Source: Amaurobius ferox (taxonomy: Eukaryota; Arthropoda; Arachnida; Araneae; Amaurobiidae). Taken from it: a DNA stretch of 64,000 nt. Below the pieces are notes generated by a model. The model was given only the letters and a program-made list of their open reading frames with translations. It ran no database searches and had not been told where the DNA came from. The translations under genes and the position numbers were made by a program. Positions 44,775-56,311 of this stretch are shown in pieces. The stretch lies in NCBI GenBank assembly GCA_951213105.1, contig OX578145.1:121953925-122017924 (forward strand), in the 5' to 3' direction. The first letter of the stretch is position 1, and each line of letters starts with the position of its first letter.

Positions 44775-45530
44775 TGATGAAATCCTGACATCTTTGAGCA
44801 TTTCAAGGACCCGAGTGCATTCAATTTTACATGATCATTTAAAAGTCAAAAAGGTGTGCGCGTCGGATTTCACACAATTTATCTCAAACTCAAAAGGACG
44901 ATCTCAAAAGTTTCAACTCTGGTCATGTCTTTCAAATTGCGACAGGTGACGAAACGTGGATTTATTTTTATGAACCCGAAACAACACAACAATCCACTGT
45001 TTGGGTGTTTCAAAAGTGGCCAAATCCTACAAAAGTTGTTAATGCACGAAGAATTTAAAAAAAGAAAATGATTGCTTCGTTTTTTGATAAATCCGGTCAT
45101 GCTGCAACCGTTTTTTAAGAGGATCGTATTACAGTAAATGCTGATTGGTGTAATACAATTTATTTGACAGAAATTGTTGTTCAAATCAGAAAAAATAATG
45201 CGAAACGTGGCATCATTCTTCATCATGACAATACAAGCTTACACACTGCATTTCAAACTATCAATAATATGAAGCATGAAAAAATTGATTTGATGAGTCA
45301 TTGTCCGTATTCGCCTGATTTAGCACCCAATGATTTTTTTCTTATTCTCAACAAGCAAAAATAAAATGCGCTGTCATCGATTTAATAGCCCAGAAGAAGC
45401 AGTTGAAGCTTATAAATCACATGTTTGTGCTATACCAACTTCTGAATGGCACAACTGTTTTGAATATTGGTTTATTCGAATGAAAAAATGTAATGATGTG
45501 AATATTTCAAAAAGCAATAAATCTATTTAT
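44775..45530 (+). pseudogene. mariner transposase (copy 2), remainder
   Basis: Continues the N-terminal part at 38590-38752 after the LTR element: DEILTSLSISRTRVHSILHD, a shift near 44940, then GDETWIYFYEPETTQQSTVW (first D), two in-frame stops, GIILHHDNTSLHTA (second D) and CPYSPDLAPNDFFLIL (third D). The spacing is DD34D. The last exon-free segment has HRFNSPEEAVEAYKSHVCAI and ends near 45515. A shift near 45360 precedes KMRCHRF. Inactive. Confidence 0.88.
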
Positions 45531-46339
45531 TTTCATACAAAAATATTTTGTACATTATTTTCTATAAACTTAAATGTTAGCCTATACGTATATATGGAAA
45601 ATCATGTGCTGGTCACATCAGATTTTTTTTTTTAATAAATGCGTTGATTGATATATTTGGGAGGGATTATTTTATTTCCGAGTGTACAGACTTGACTCTG
45701 AAAAATTATAGCAACCCTATGCATGGCTCACATATTTTCGCTTTCATGAATTGTGAGTGGAAAATTAATAAAATTACTCACCTTTTCTTTAAGCACGTAT
45801 CTGATCCTAAATCCTAGAAGCCGTGACGAAGCGTCAGGGAAGACAATGGAGTCAGCGTCTATCCAAATAATTCACAATCAAATAACTTTTATTTTAATTA
45901 TATATATATTAAACACACAAAATAATTTCTGTGTAAATAAATAATTTTCTTCGCCGTCTAGCGCTGGGCTTAGCCGTTTTCTAGGGCAGACAGATTGCCA
46001 TGTTGTCATATTTCATGCCAAATTCTTGGTATTTTATCAAACTCTTCGGCATATTTTTTTTTTTTTGTTTAGCATTTGTCTAATTTTTGTCATGTTTGAA
46101 AATGTTAAATATTTATTCATTTTAAACGCATTCAAAATTTTTTCTGTAAAAATATCACATAATGAAAAATCCCATTCCCCTTAAATTTTGGCAAAAAATT
46201 AAATTATTAATATTTGAGTTATGAACACTTTTTGACGATAAAGAAAGTTTTTCCTGAAATCTGAAGTGTTTAAGTGTGATTTTTATTCATATAAATCTAT
46301 AAATATTTCAGATCAGGCAATGTTCATATTTATTTATTT
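45531..46339. other. Intergenic with a solo DINE-like 3' end
   Basis: At 45596-45634 GGAAAATCATGTGCTGGTCA and CATCAGATTTTTTTTT are the 3' terminus of the DINE-like family without a recognised body. No gene in the rest. Confidence 0.45.
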
Positions 46340-47527
46340 CCCTATATACATAGCATAATGTATAAGGAAAATATTGTGACGGATTTCAAAACTCGAATTC
46401 GAGTTTTCGAAGGAAGAGCACGTTTCAAGCATCCATGAACTCAAATCGAACATTGAAGTGACGCCTGTGTATGCGTGGATGTGATAACTAACGAACGAAT
46501 GAAAAGTTTTGAACGAGATTTGGTACACACATTACAATCGGTGAATGCTAGAAGCCTGCTGTCTTTAAACTCCAACGAATGTTCGGAAGACCCACAAATG
46601 TTCGAATGAAATTTTAAAAAAATCAAGGAAAAATCATCAGAACTTTGAATACTGTTACATAAATGATAATTTCTTACATAATTTTTCATTAGAAAACAAA
46701 TGACACAAACTAAATAATGCTACCATTAACCTGTTTTCAAAATATTGCATGTTTTTCTGGGTTTTTTTTATAAATTTATGAAAAATATTACAAAAATTAT
46801 AAAATGTGTTAACTATCATAAAATATGTTAATTTTTTCATGCAATATTATTCGACAAATTTGTTAACATCAATCTCGTGGATCTAGTTCGTTCCATTCAC
46901 GAGAACAGATAGATACTCATGTAATATTTTTACGACCAACAATTCGAGTCATTTATATAAGAAGAGTCATATAGTCATATATATATATATAGTCATTTAT
47001 ATAATAGATATAATATATAGTCATTTACATAATAGATAATAGTCATTTATACAATTATGTAAATGACTATATTTATATAATAGATATAATATATAGTCAT
47101 TTACATAATAGATAATAGTCATTTATACAATATATAGTCATTTATATGATAGATATATATTAATATAGTCATTTATATATAAGAAAAGCTCTTCGCTCAG
47201 TCTTCGAGTAGCACTTGGCAATAAATATGACGAAATTAGCGACAAATTTAGCGAAATATCGCCAATCTGGCACTGCTAAATTCCCGAAAGTGTCGGATTA
47301 TCGGAAGTTTACTATATATTTTATATTATTTATAACAACGCTAATATATATAACATGAAACCTTATTTGTCAATTTTAGTTTCCAGTTTTCAATCTCTCC
47401 AAATTATTTTGCCACGCTTCGGTATACTGTATCCTATTGTAGACTCATAACTGTGCATGAAGATAGGTTGAAGACAGCAAAAGTTTTTGATTCTGTAGGG
47501 AAAGACATGTGCTGCCCACATCAGATT
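46340..47527 (+). mobile_element. DINE-like repeat, copy F, with AT minisatellite
   Basis: The 5' hairpin is CCCTATATACATAGCATAATG...TATAAGGAAAATA; the body is GAATTCGAGTTTTCGA...CGTTTCAAGCATCCATGA. An AT-rich minisatellite built on ATAGTCATTTATATAA (46978-47178) follows, then TCGCCAA-type motifs (47232-47275), and the end AAAGACATGTGCTGCCCACA plus TCAGATTT. Copy G starts at the next base. Confidence 0.5.
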
Positions 47528-49058
47528 TGTACTTTCCCTGCAGTACATGGTAATGTATAGGTAAAGTATAGGAATCATATCGAAAATCGCAACTGGAGTT
47601 TTCGACGGATCTACACGTTTTGACACCTCTAGAATACGAAAAACTATTTTTAGCGTGGCGTCTGTGTGTCTGTGCAATGTACGTATCCACTTTAACTCAA
47701 AATCTAATGGGCCGCATTTCATAAAATTTGGTAGATTTGTCACTTGTGGGTGACCCTGGTGCTGATTAGATTTTCGTACATTTCGGGATAAAATAACTTG
47801 AGTTTTTTCGCGAAATGGTCCGTAAAAATTGCATGTATCCAAAATTTGCATGTATGTTTTCGACGGATCTACACGTTTCGAGACCTCTAGAATACGAAAA
47901 ACTACTTTTAGCGTGACGTCTGTGTGTCTATGTGTATTTGCAATGTATGTATCCACTCTAACTGAAAAACTAATTGACCAAATTTCACAGAATTTGGTAG
48001 ATGAGTCACTTGTGTGATACCCTAGTGCTGATTGGATTTTAATACGATTCGAACAAGAAGACCCTGTTGTTTTTTTTTACAAAATGGAACTCAAAAATTG
48101 TGTATCCACATTTAACTCAACTAACGGACTAAATTTTATAAAATTTGGTTGACAGGTAGGTAGGTCACTTGTAGGCGACCCTGGTGCTGATTAGTTATTG
48201 GAACGATTCTAGATAAGTGACCCTGCTTTTTTTGCGAAATGGCCCGCAAAAATTGTATGTATCCACGCTAGCTAACAAACTAATTGCCCAGATTACACAA
48301 AATTTGGTAGATAAGTCACTTGTAGGATACTGTGGTGCTGGTTAGATTTTGGTATCGTTCGGAAAAAAAAAATCTGCTTTATATTGCGAAACGGCCCGCA
48401 TATTTAAAATATTCGATCCAAAATAAAATATTACATAAGCTCAAATGCATCAAATAAATGCTTGTTTTATACGTAATTTTTAACGCCATAATGAATATGA
48501 TCCATCCCATTTCTCTCAGATGGACCCATTCTCGAGATATATAAATTTTTCGTTTTGAGGAAATGAAGACTATTTTCACATTAGTTAAAAAACTATTTAA
48601 TAAAATTTCTTAAAACTTAGTAGTTAAGTCTCCTGATGGTTTTCCTGATGCTGATTAGATTTTGATGTAATTAGGAAATGTATAATCGACCCTTTTAGGC
48701 GAAATGGCATGCACAGCTAGTGAAATTCTAAAATAAATGACTAAAATTGTTGAAATATGTTAATTAAGTGCTTTTTTTACAGGTAAAATTTGAGAACTAA
48801 GCGAATAAATCTGACCCCATGACTTTAGGATAAACCGTTCTCGAGATATTGTACATTTTTGGAATTTTAAGGACCTGGAGAATTTAAAGTGAATTTGCCA
48901 AACGAAATGAGAATGCAATAAAAGGACAAAATGTATATAATATCAGAAAATTATCCATATTATTTTCAATTAAACTCAATTTAATGCATAATGAAATAAA
49001 AGATTGTAAAATGAATTTGAATCTACAGGCAAAGTCATGAGCTGCTCATATCAGATTT
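47528..49058 (+). mobile_element. DINE-like repeat, copy G, with internal tandem array
   Basis: Starts GTACTTTCCCTGCAGTACAT...GTATAGGTAAAGTA and ends GGCAAAGTCATGAGCTGCTC plus ATATCAGATTTTTTT. Inside are at least four degenerate units of about 145 bp, each with AAATTTGGTAGAT.AGTCACT, TGGTGCTGATTAGATTTT and GCGAAATGGCCCGC-like motifs (47690-48410), and a further remnant near 48600-48720. Confidence 0.5.
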
Positions 49059-49356
49059 TTTTAAATTTAGATTTAGTTAATGAGTTATTCAATTTTTATT
49101 CACTTTTTTATGCAAATTTGTCTTCTTTACGGGCGAAGATTTGAAACTCTTTTTTTTTGGCATGAACATTACAATTTAATTGTTATATTTCACAACAATT
49201 ATATGTTGCATTGTTGTAAACCTCTCTATACTGAAAGCGTAACGCGATATTTTGTCACTGAATTACAAGCAATCGACAAAACATACAGTTATGAAATTTT
49301 GCCGTTTGTTCGTAATACAAAAAGCAATCGTTCTTAAAAGCAGGCGGCACAACATA

Positions 49357-50040
49357 GATTGCGATGCAGGCTCAGTGGGCGCCAGGAAGTAGGAAGCGAA
49401 GCCTCTCAACTCACGAAATGAGTTTCGGAGTTGGCGAGCATAGTAAGCTGCGAGCTGAAGCTGTAATTGTTCGTAAAACAAGTTAACGTGAGCTTTAGCT
49501 AATAAAGTAAGGAAATACCAACGGGTGAATCACACCTGTGGCGATCTCTAATTAATGAGCAGCAAGAATAGAAGGCGGAATGTTAAGAGATTGCGATGCA
49601 GGCTCAGCGAGCGTCAGGAAGTAGGAGACGAAGCCTCTCAACTCACGAAATGAGTTTCTGAGATGGCGAGTATAGCAAGCTGCGAGCTGAAGCTGTAATT
49701 GTTCGTAAAACAAGTTAAGGTGAGCTTTAGCTAATAGAGTAAGGAAATACCAACGGGTGAATCACACCTGTGGCGATCTCTAATTAATGAGCAGCAAGAA
49801 TAGAAGGCGGAATGTTAAGAGATTGCGATGCAGGCTCAGCGAGCGTCAGGAAGTAGGAGACGAAGCCTCTCAACTCACGAAACGAGTTTCGGAGTTGGCG
49901 AGCATCGCGAGCTGGGAGCTGGAGCTTAATAGAATTATTCGCAAAACGAGTTAAGGTGAGCTTTAGCTAATAAGGTAAGGAAGTGCCAACGGGTGAATAA
50001 GGGCTGCGGCGATCTCCAATTAATGAGCAGCAAGAATGGA
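49357..50040. repeat. Satellite-like tandem repeat, 232-bp unit, 3 copies
   Basis: Units start GATTGCGATGCAGGCTCAGC at 49357 (last base G>T there), 49589 and 49821. Each contains GAAGCCTCTCAACTCACGAA, GGCGAGCATAGCAAGCTGCG, CAACGGGTGAATCACACCTG and ATTAATGAGCAGCAAGAATA. The third diverges after about 150 bp. The units share motifs with the hairpin-rich region that follows. Confidence 0.9.
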
Positions 50041-50880
50041 GGGTGGAATCTTTTACGAGCGTCACAGGACACGAAGGCGGTCACGTGCGCCAGCTGGCAT
50101 GAAAAGCTCGAGCTCCAGTAGGACCGGTAAATGTCAGTTAATATGGGACGATCACCAAAGGATGTATTATGCATGCGTAGCCGGTGACACTAAAATGCTC
50201 GCGAAGCGATCCTTAGCGAATTATGGGGGTTGGCGAGCGTAGCAAGACAGGGCGAAGCTCAACGTGCATATTAAACTGGCCCCCAACTTGCGTATTACGC
50301 CTGCTTAGCAGGTGACACTAAAGTGCTCGAGAAGTGAGCTCAGTAAGCAGGGGGTGGAAACCAACGGGCATATTATGCCTGCGTAGTAGGTGGCACTAAA
50401 GTTCTCGTCAGCTCAGCGAGTGTTAGAGAGTAGGAATCGAAGCCTACACGGGTGCTGGAGATCGTAGCGAACAAGGGGTGAGAGCGTAAGCGAGCACAGG
50501 ATACGTAGGAGGTCGCGTGAGCAAAGCGAGTTCCAGGGCTGGTGAATATCTGTTAAATGACGACCCCAAACGAGTGCTTTACGCCTGCGTAGCAGGTGGC
50601 ACTAAATTGCTCGCGAAGCGATCTCAGTGAGCGTTAGTGAGTCGAAGGCAAAGCCTCCGGATTTGAAAAGTGAGTTACGGAGGCTGGCGAGCGTAGGGAG
50701 CAGGAGGCGGAGCTTAACGGGCATATTACGCCTGCGTAGCAGGTGGCACTAAAGTGCTCGCAAAGCGAGCTCAGGTAGCTTTAGCGGGTGGGAGGCGAAG
50801 CCTCCGGACTGGCTAAGCTAGTTACGGGAGTTTGGCGAACGTAGCGAGCTAGGGGCGGAACCCCCAATACCTTTAAATTG
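50041..50880. repeat. Array of short GC hairpins
   Basis: A GC-rich island of degenerate units of about 110-220 bp made of small hairpins with 3-4 nt loops: CCTGCGTAGCAGG, GCTCGCGAAGCGAGC (as variants), GGAGGCGAAGCCTCC and GGGGCGGAACCCC. The hairpins keep one order: GCCTGCGTAGCAGGTGGCAC, TAAAGTGCTCGC, CTCAG, AGGCGAAGCCTCCGGA, GTTACGGAG, GGCGAGCGTAGCGAGC. Several contain GCGAAGC, known in vitro as an exceptionally stable mini-hairpin. Short open frames here do not keep a frame between units. Confidence 0.75.
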
Positions 50881-51599
50881 AAATATCTCTAGAACCGTTT
50901 GTTGTGCACCAATAAAGTTTACTAAGAAAATTCAAGATATTATTTTCTCCACATGATGATATAAAAACGTATTTGGCTTATCATGTCGTTTTCACGTTAT
51001 AAGCTGGAAAAATGTTGGAACAAAAAAATTTGAGGTTCATGATTAGGACAAAATTACAAGATTTTAGTTTTTGTTTAATTATTAGTAACTAAGTAACTGA
51101 AATCAAGAGTATTTAATTTAAACTTAATCCCCGATTTACATGATAGATCGTCGGTTCTGCAGAAGTACCGTGCAAATAAAGGAAATAAATACACGTATAA
51201 ATTGAGACTAAGATGCAATCACAAAAAAAAACTATAAAAAATTTAAAACACATATACTTTGTTATTATAAAAGCGTGTTAAACTAAAGAAATATACCCCT
51301 TCAAATGTCTGTTCTATATACGCCACAGTTTACAATCACAGGAAAAACTGAAGAATTAGAAAGGAAATGAAAATGTCCGACATTCACAAAGTTAGTATGT
51401 GTAAAATCACCTCCGGTTGCTTAAAATCATCAATTCCACACATCCACCGCAATATTTGGATAAATACAAATATAAAATAAATTTTAAAGAAGTTATAACG
51501 ATTTAAATTGGACTTATCAAATATGTAAATATCGTAGAAAAAAAATGAATATTATATTTTTCAGTACAATTTACCAAAGATAAATAAAGAAGACTTAAA

Positions 51600-53135
51600 T
51601 CGACTTTCTCATACCAGAAACCACTTTTAAGTAGCTCGTGCTTTTATTCATTTATTTATTTGCAAATTTTAGAACAACAAAATTGAAAATCTATATCGTT
51701 GGTCCAAATGATTACAATTATTTACGATTACAATTACGAACACAACTGTGGCGCAGATGTTTTTCACTACAATGATTGAAACTGTTAAGTTTTGTTATCA
51801 TTGTTATAAAAAAAAAGATTATTTTATGCATAAATATGTTAAAGTTTGTCTTATGCTGCCATGTTAAAGAAATATAAAATTTCGAAGTTTTCGCTCGAAT
51901 TTTAAAAAATTGTTTATAATTCTGGATTTTTCGATAACAAAGCCGGATATAAAGTTTCGTGAAAATAAATCGATATCTGTGTCAGCTATCGTTGTACATA
52001 AGAAACTGACCACATACAGGCAGGCATCACTTTAAAAATAGTCAAAACGAGTTCAGGAGGTCCTAAAACATATATTGGCATCAAAATCTCGATATCGAAA
52101 ATTTCGTGAAAACGATACTTTCTCTAAGCTGTATTCAACCGCATGAGAAAATAAAAATTATGATTTTTTAATATGCACTTCATACCAACTTGAATGAGAA
52201 AAAGTATATAGCTTCATTAAAATGTTGTTAATTTTTACCGAATAAATAAATACAATTCAAGTTCGTGGATACCTGGGTTTTAAAAATGTGGAAAAATGTA
52301 TTTAAGAATGTGAATTTTAACTATGAAATAAGCTATGGATAACATATATGCTTTAACGTATACATACCAGGTGTATGTATAAAATTATTGTGTGTAAAAG
52401 TAAAGTTCGATAGGAAAATAATCAGAATAAGAAAGGAGGAATTTGCCATGATAATTGCACCCTCCAAAACTGATAATTTCATGAAATTGCGAAATTATTT
52501 TTCTTAAGAAACCGCCCCCCCCCCCCTTATAAAAATTAATTGGAGTGTGGCTCAACTCAACTTTCTCATACCAGAATCCAGTTTAGTAGCTTTCATTTTA
52601 TTTTACAATTATAGCGCGTTATCCTTCCCTTTACAGGGCTTGATAAAATATTTTGATTCATACCACACTTGACAGTTACCTCCAGGGTGTGCGTAACTTG
52701 CTCCACCCCCCCCCCCCCCCAACGAAAGGGGTTAATGATTTCAAGAACTAAAAAATTGCTCCGCAGCTAGTTTTCGCAACAGTGAACTATATAAAGTATG
52801 GTGCTCATTGAGCCATAAATAAACCCATGATGACGTCAAATTTTGTCCTATTTTACCATGTTAAGAAAAATATATAAAATTACGAATAAATTTCGAAATT
52901 TCGGCTTGAATTTTAAAAAATTCTACCTAGTTCTAGATTTTTCAACAACAAAGCCGGATATAAAGTTTTATGAAATTCCATTAATATTTGTGTCTGCTAT
53001 CGTGTACGCAAGAAATCGAGTCAAAACGTGTTCAGGAGGTCTTAAAACATATATTGACATCAAAATCTCGAATTCGAAAATATTCGAGAAAACAATAATT
53101 TCTCTATACTATTAGTACATAGAATGAAAAAATAA
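51600..53135 (+). repeat. Dispersed repeat family H, copies 2 and 3
   Basis: Two copies in tandem orientation, about 51600-52150 and 52550-53135. Each starts near ACTTTCTCATACCAGAA and contains GCCGGATATAAAGTTT and CAAAACG.GTTCAGGAGGTC, ending CGAAAA...ACTTTCTCTA. C-runs interrupt them at 52512-52525 and 52705-52720. The first copy is at 33820-34470. Confidence 0.6.
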
Positions 53136-53512
53136 AAATGCCAATCAGTAAAATTTGCGCCCCGCTAAACTAGGTTGAAGAATTTTACCCTATACCTTTT
53201 TCTGAAACATTAGCTGCGAATCAATCACTGAAATTCTTGATTAATTCCATTTTCGTGAACTTGCAAGAGTAAATAGTTAACTTCCTCTGAAAGTAAATAT
53301 GGGGGACAGCTACAAATTCATTTAAAACGGGAAAACCGACATTTTGGCAATTAGATCTGATTCTTATACTCACAATGCACATTTTATTAGTTACATTTTA
53401 TTTTTCACAAACAGGACAAAACTTATAGTTTAATTAGTATATCACAAAACATTACAAAATAAACCCGTTCAATTATAATGCAGAACTGATTCCTTGCAAT
53501 TGGTACGAAAAA

Positions 53513-54256
53513 TCTATATAAAGGAAATCGAAAATCTGTCTGTATATTTGTGCTTGTGTTTATCTCATCATGGGAGAACGACTGCACCGAATTTGATGAA
53601 ATTTTCTGACTAAAATTTGATCCATGTTTTAAGTTTCTAGAACCAGGAGTTATTGATATATTACTAAAAAAACGCCATTTTAAACCTTCCCTTGAGATAG
53701 CATTATAAAAACGATATTTGTTCCGCAAAGTTATTTGAAAATTAAAAAAATATGATATGTTGCTAAACAACGGACTTAAACCCGGCAAATATAGCTTTGA
53801 ATCGTTTTTGATGTAAATAATAAAGAAATGCATATAAATGGATTTTATCGGAATTGCACTTTTGATTGGATTATATCCAGTACAGCTTTTGGGTTTAAAG
53901 ATTACAGGTATTATTGATATGTTCAAATTATTCTTAAGTCATCTATTTTATTTTTGCGGAATATAAGTCATACGGGTATATATATCTTCTAATACAATTT
54001 TAGCGCTCAATTCATTTTTTCTGAAAATTTGTTTAGAAGCGGGATCAGAATGTTTTATTCTTCAAATCTGTATGTGAAAATAATTTTGTATAACTAGAAC
54101 AGATTCTTAAACTTTTTTTAGGAGCATTAATTTAAATATTTTAATATAATTTTTTGAATAACAATTTCATTTAGAATGTTATAGGAATTTGCACGATTGT
54201 GAATTTTAGGTTCCTCTATATTGTATATTCCGTACGAAGAACGGGTATACTGCTAG
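53513..54256 (+). mobile_element. Non-autonomous Helitron (744 bp)
   Basis: Starts TCTATATAAAGGAAATCGAA after an A and ends with hairpin CCGTACGAAGAACGG then GTATACTGCTAG (CTAG 54253-54256) before a T. Shares TCTCATCATGGGAGAACGAC near the 5' end with the other copies. No coding capacity; stops in all frames. Confidence 0.85.
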
Positions 54257-56187
54257 TACCTAATAACAATAATTGGAATATCTCAGTGAATTTTTCATAA
54301 AAATATATCGGATCAATTTCGCTCGCACTAATTAGATGCGGCGCAAATTTTACAGATTGGCATTTTCCGTATTGTTGGTGGTGGTGGAGGAGGATAGGGA
54401 TGGGGGAAGGTCGTATAAAATATTAAATTTAGCACTTTTATGAAAGAATCAGTTCTTGACTGTACAACTATCTTCTAGCTAAATTAACCCCTGTTTGACG
54501 ATTACTTTTTTCTATTTCACTTTACTTCTATATTTTTGGACGCGTCTTCTTCAAACACCCTATATACTTTAATAAAAAGATTATTTCCACTTGTTTTTCA
54601 AGCAATGCAGAGTTTTCTATAACTATTGTACATACTATATATATGTGTTGGCCGGTGTTCGAACTCAATTGTGTCAACTTCAATATTATTTTAATTATAT
54701 CTTCATAAGCATTTATATTTCATAAGTGTTTATATGTCATGTAAGTGTTTTTATATGCCCCGTAAGTGTGTAATATGTGTTGATGTGTTCATAAGTCGTC
54801 ACGTTTTCAATACAAAATGTTGTTTCCTGAAGGTTATAGTAACGAAGTATTTTACACAGTATCTTTCTTATACAAGCATTTTTTATTTTATTGTCAATCG
54901 TCGCATTCATTCAGAGACAAAGATTTAAATAAAGCTGTAAACTCAATTAGTCGCCTCCTTGTTTGCGGCAAATAAAGGTTAAAGAGTGATGCGCAGTTTT
55001 GGCTTTGCAAATTTTAGTTTCACTTTCAAATGTAAACAACTGTTGCGCGAACATAGTTTCTAGATTTCATGGCTCATCCAAGGACATCATAAAAGGCATA
55101 ACCAGTTTTTTTATGGGTGAAAGACACACAAACCAACGTCAATAATGGTTGTAAATGCAAATGTAAATTAATAAACGCCATTAAGGAAAGACATGTGCGA
55201 AGGCAGGATTATTTTCCAAGGGGTGATAATATTAATTGCATTCAAATTTTAGAGATGATTATCAGCCTTGAAATATGTATTGTTACAAAGTAAATTTGAA
55301 TAGATCATATAAGCATCACATTTTAAAAATTAGTGTGTATAGCACTTTTATAAATAAGTATGCACCCATTTTTAAAAAAATATTTGCCCTTTCACAACGG
55401 AATTCTAACCTTCCTGGAGACACAGCAACTAAACTAACAAATTGGACATTCATAAACGTACAAAATGCAATAATTGTAAATTTTCCATTTAGGTACAAGT
55501 TTAAATTGTTTTTATTAATATTTATGTGGGAAAAACACACAGTTGTAGTTGAATGTTCTAATTCCAAAAAGCATTTTTCTTATTTTTTTCTCTCATATTG
55601 GCTTTTAATTAAATTAATAGTTTTCCAGAGGGTGCTTTGGCACTCCCCCTAAGTACGCCCACGGTGAAAGGGTTATGTTTGTAAAAAAACGGTTTATAAA
55701 TTAATTTTTTTTAACGGAAGTCCAAGAAACATTTTAACAGCTTCGACAGTTTTTCATTTTCAAACATGTTCATTTAATAATGTATAGATACATACCCAAC
55801 GAAAACCATCAAGAAAAAACGCACCACCATCACAAAACTCTAGTTCCAGGATTAGAGTCCAAATAGGTAGGTCTCAAGAACCGTAGCAACATGTAAATAA
55901 TACCAATATCCACTGCGTAGTTCGTGTTTCATTTCATATTGTGTAATACCGTTGGTTGGCGGCGTATATATATATTCTCGCCAACTTTCGATTCCGCTCT
56001 ACTTATCCCCTTCTATTCCGCTACGAGCAGATCACCTTGGCGAGCGAATACAAGGTTGTTGTCGCCAAATCGATTGGCCTTCGCTTCGGAGTATCGCTAT
56101 GGGTGGAGATAGATTGGACGGAGACTCAGACAGATTTAAGGGAAATGGCGCAGTAGGCAAGCGCAAGAATCTTAGTGGAGCCTAATA
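54257..56187. other. Intergenic, no gene recognised
   Basis: AT-rich, with G-rich GGTGGTGGTGGAGGAGGAT at 54377-54395. Overlapping frames at 55924-56185 lie on a locally GC-balanced block but match nothing I know. Confidence 0.4.
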
Positions 56188-56311
56188 CAGTGGCGTAGGC
56201 TGGGGGGGGTGACAGGGTACAGACAGGCCGGCTCTCCCGTTTGTTTTCGTTTTTTAAGTGAGTTTTTAAATGCCCCCTCTCCTCGACATAAAAATCTTGC
56301 CTACGCCACTG
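56188..56311. mobile_element. hAT-like MITE (124 bp)
   Basis: Perfect 13-bp terminal inverted repeats CAGTGGCGTAGGC (56188-56200) and GCCTACGCCACTG (56299-56311). The flanks CCTAATA and CCGAATA form a 7-8 bp target duplication with one mismatch, the size used by hAT elements. No coding capacity. Confidence 0.8.

Noticed and set aside
50036..50242. Small protein in the hairpin array
   Set aside because: The frame is not kept between repeat units and the sequence is explained by the hairpins.
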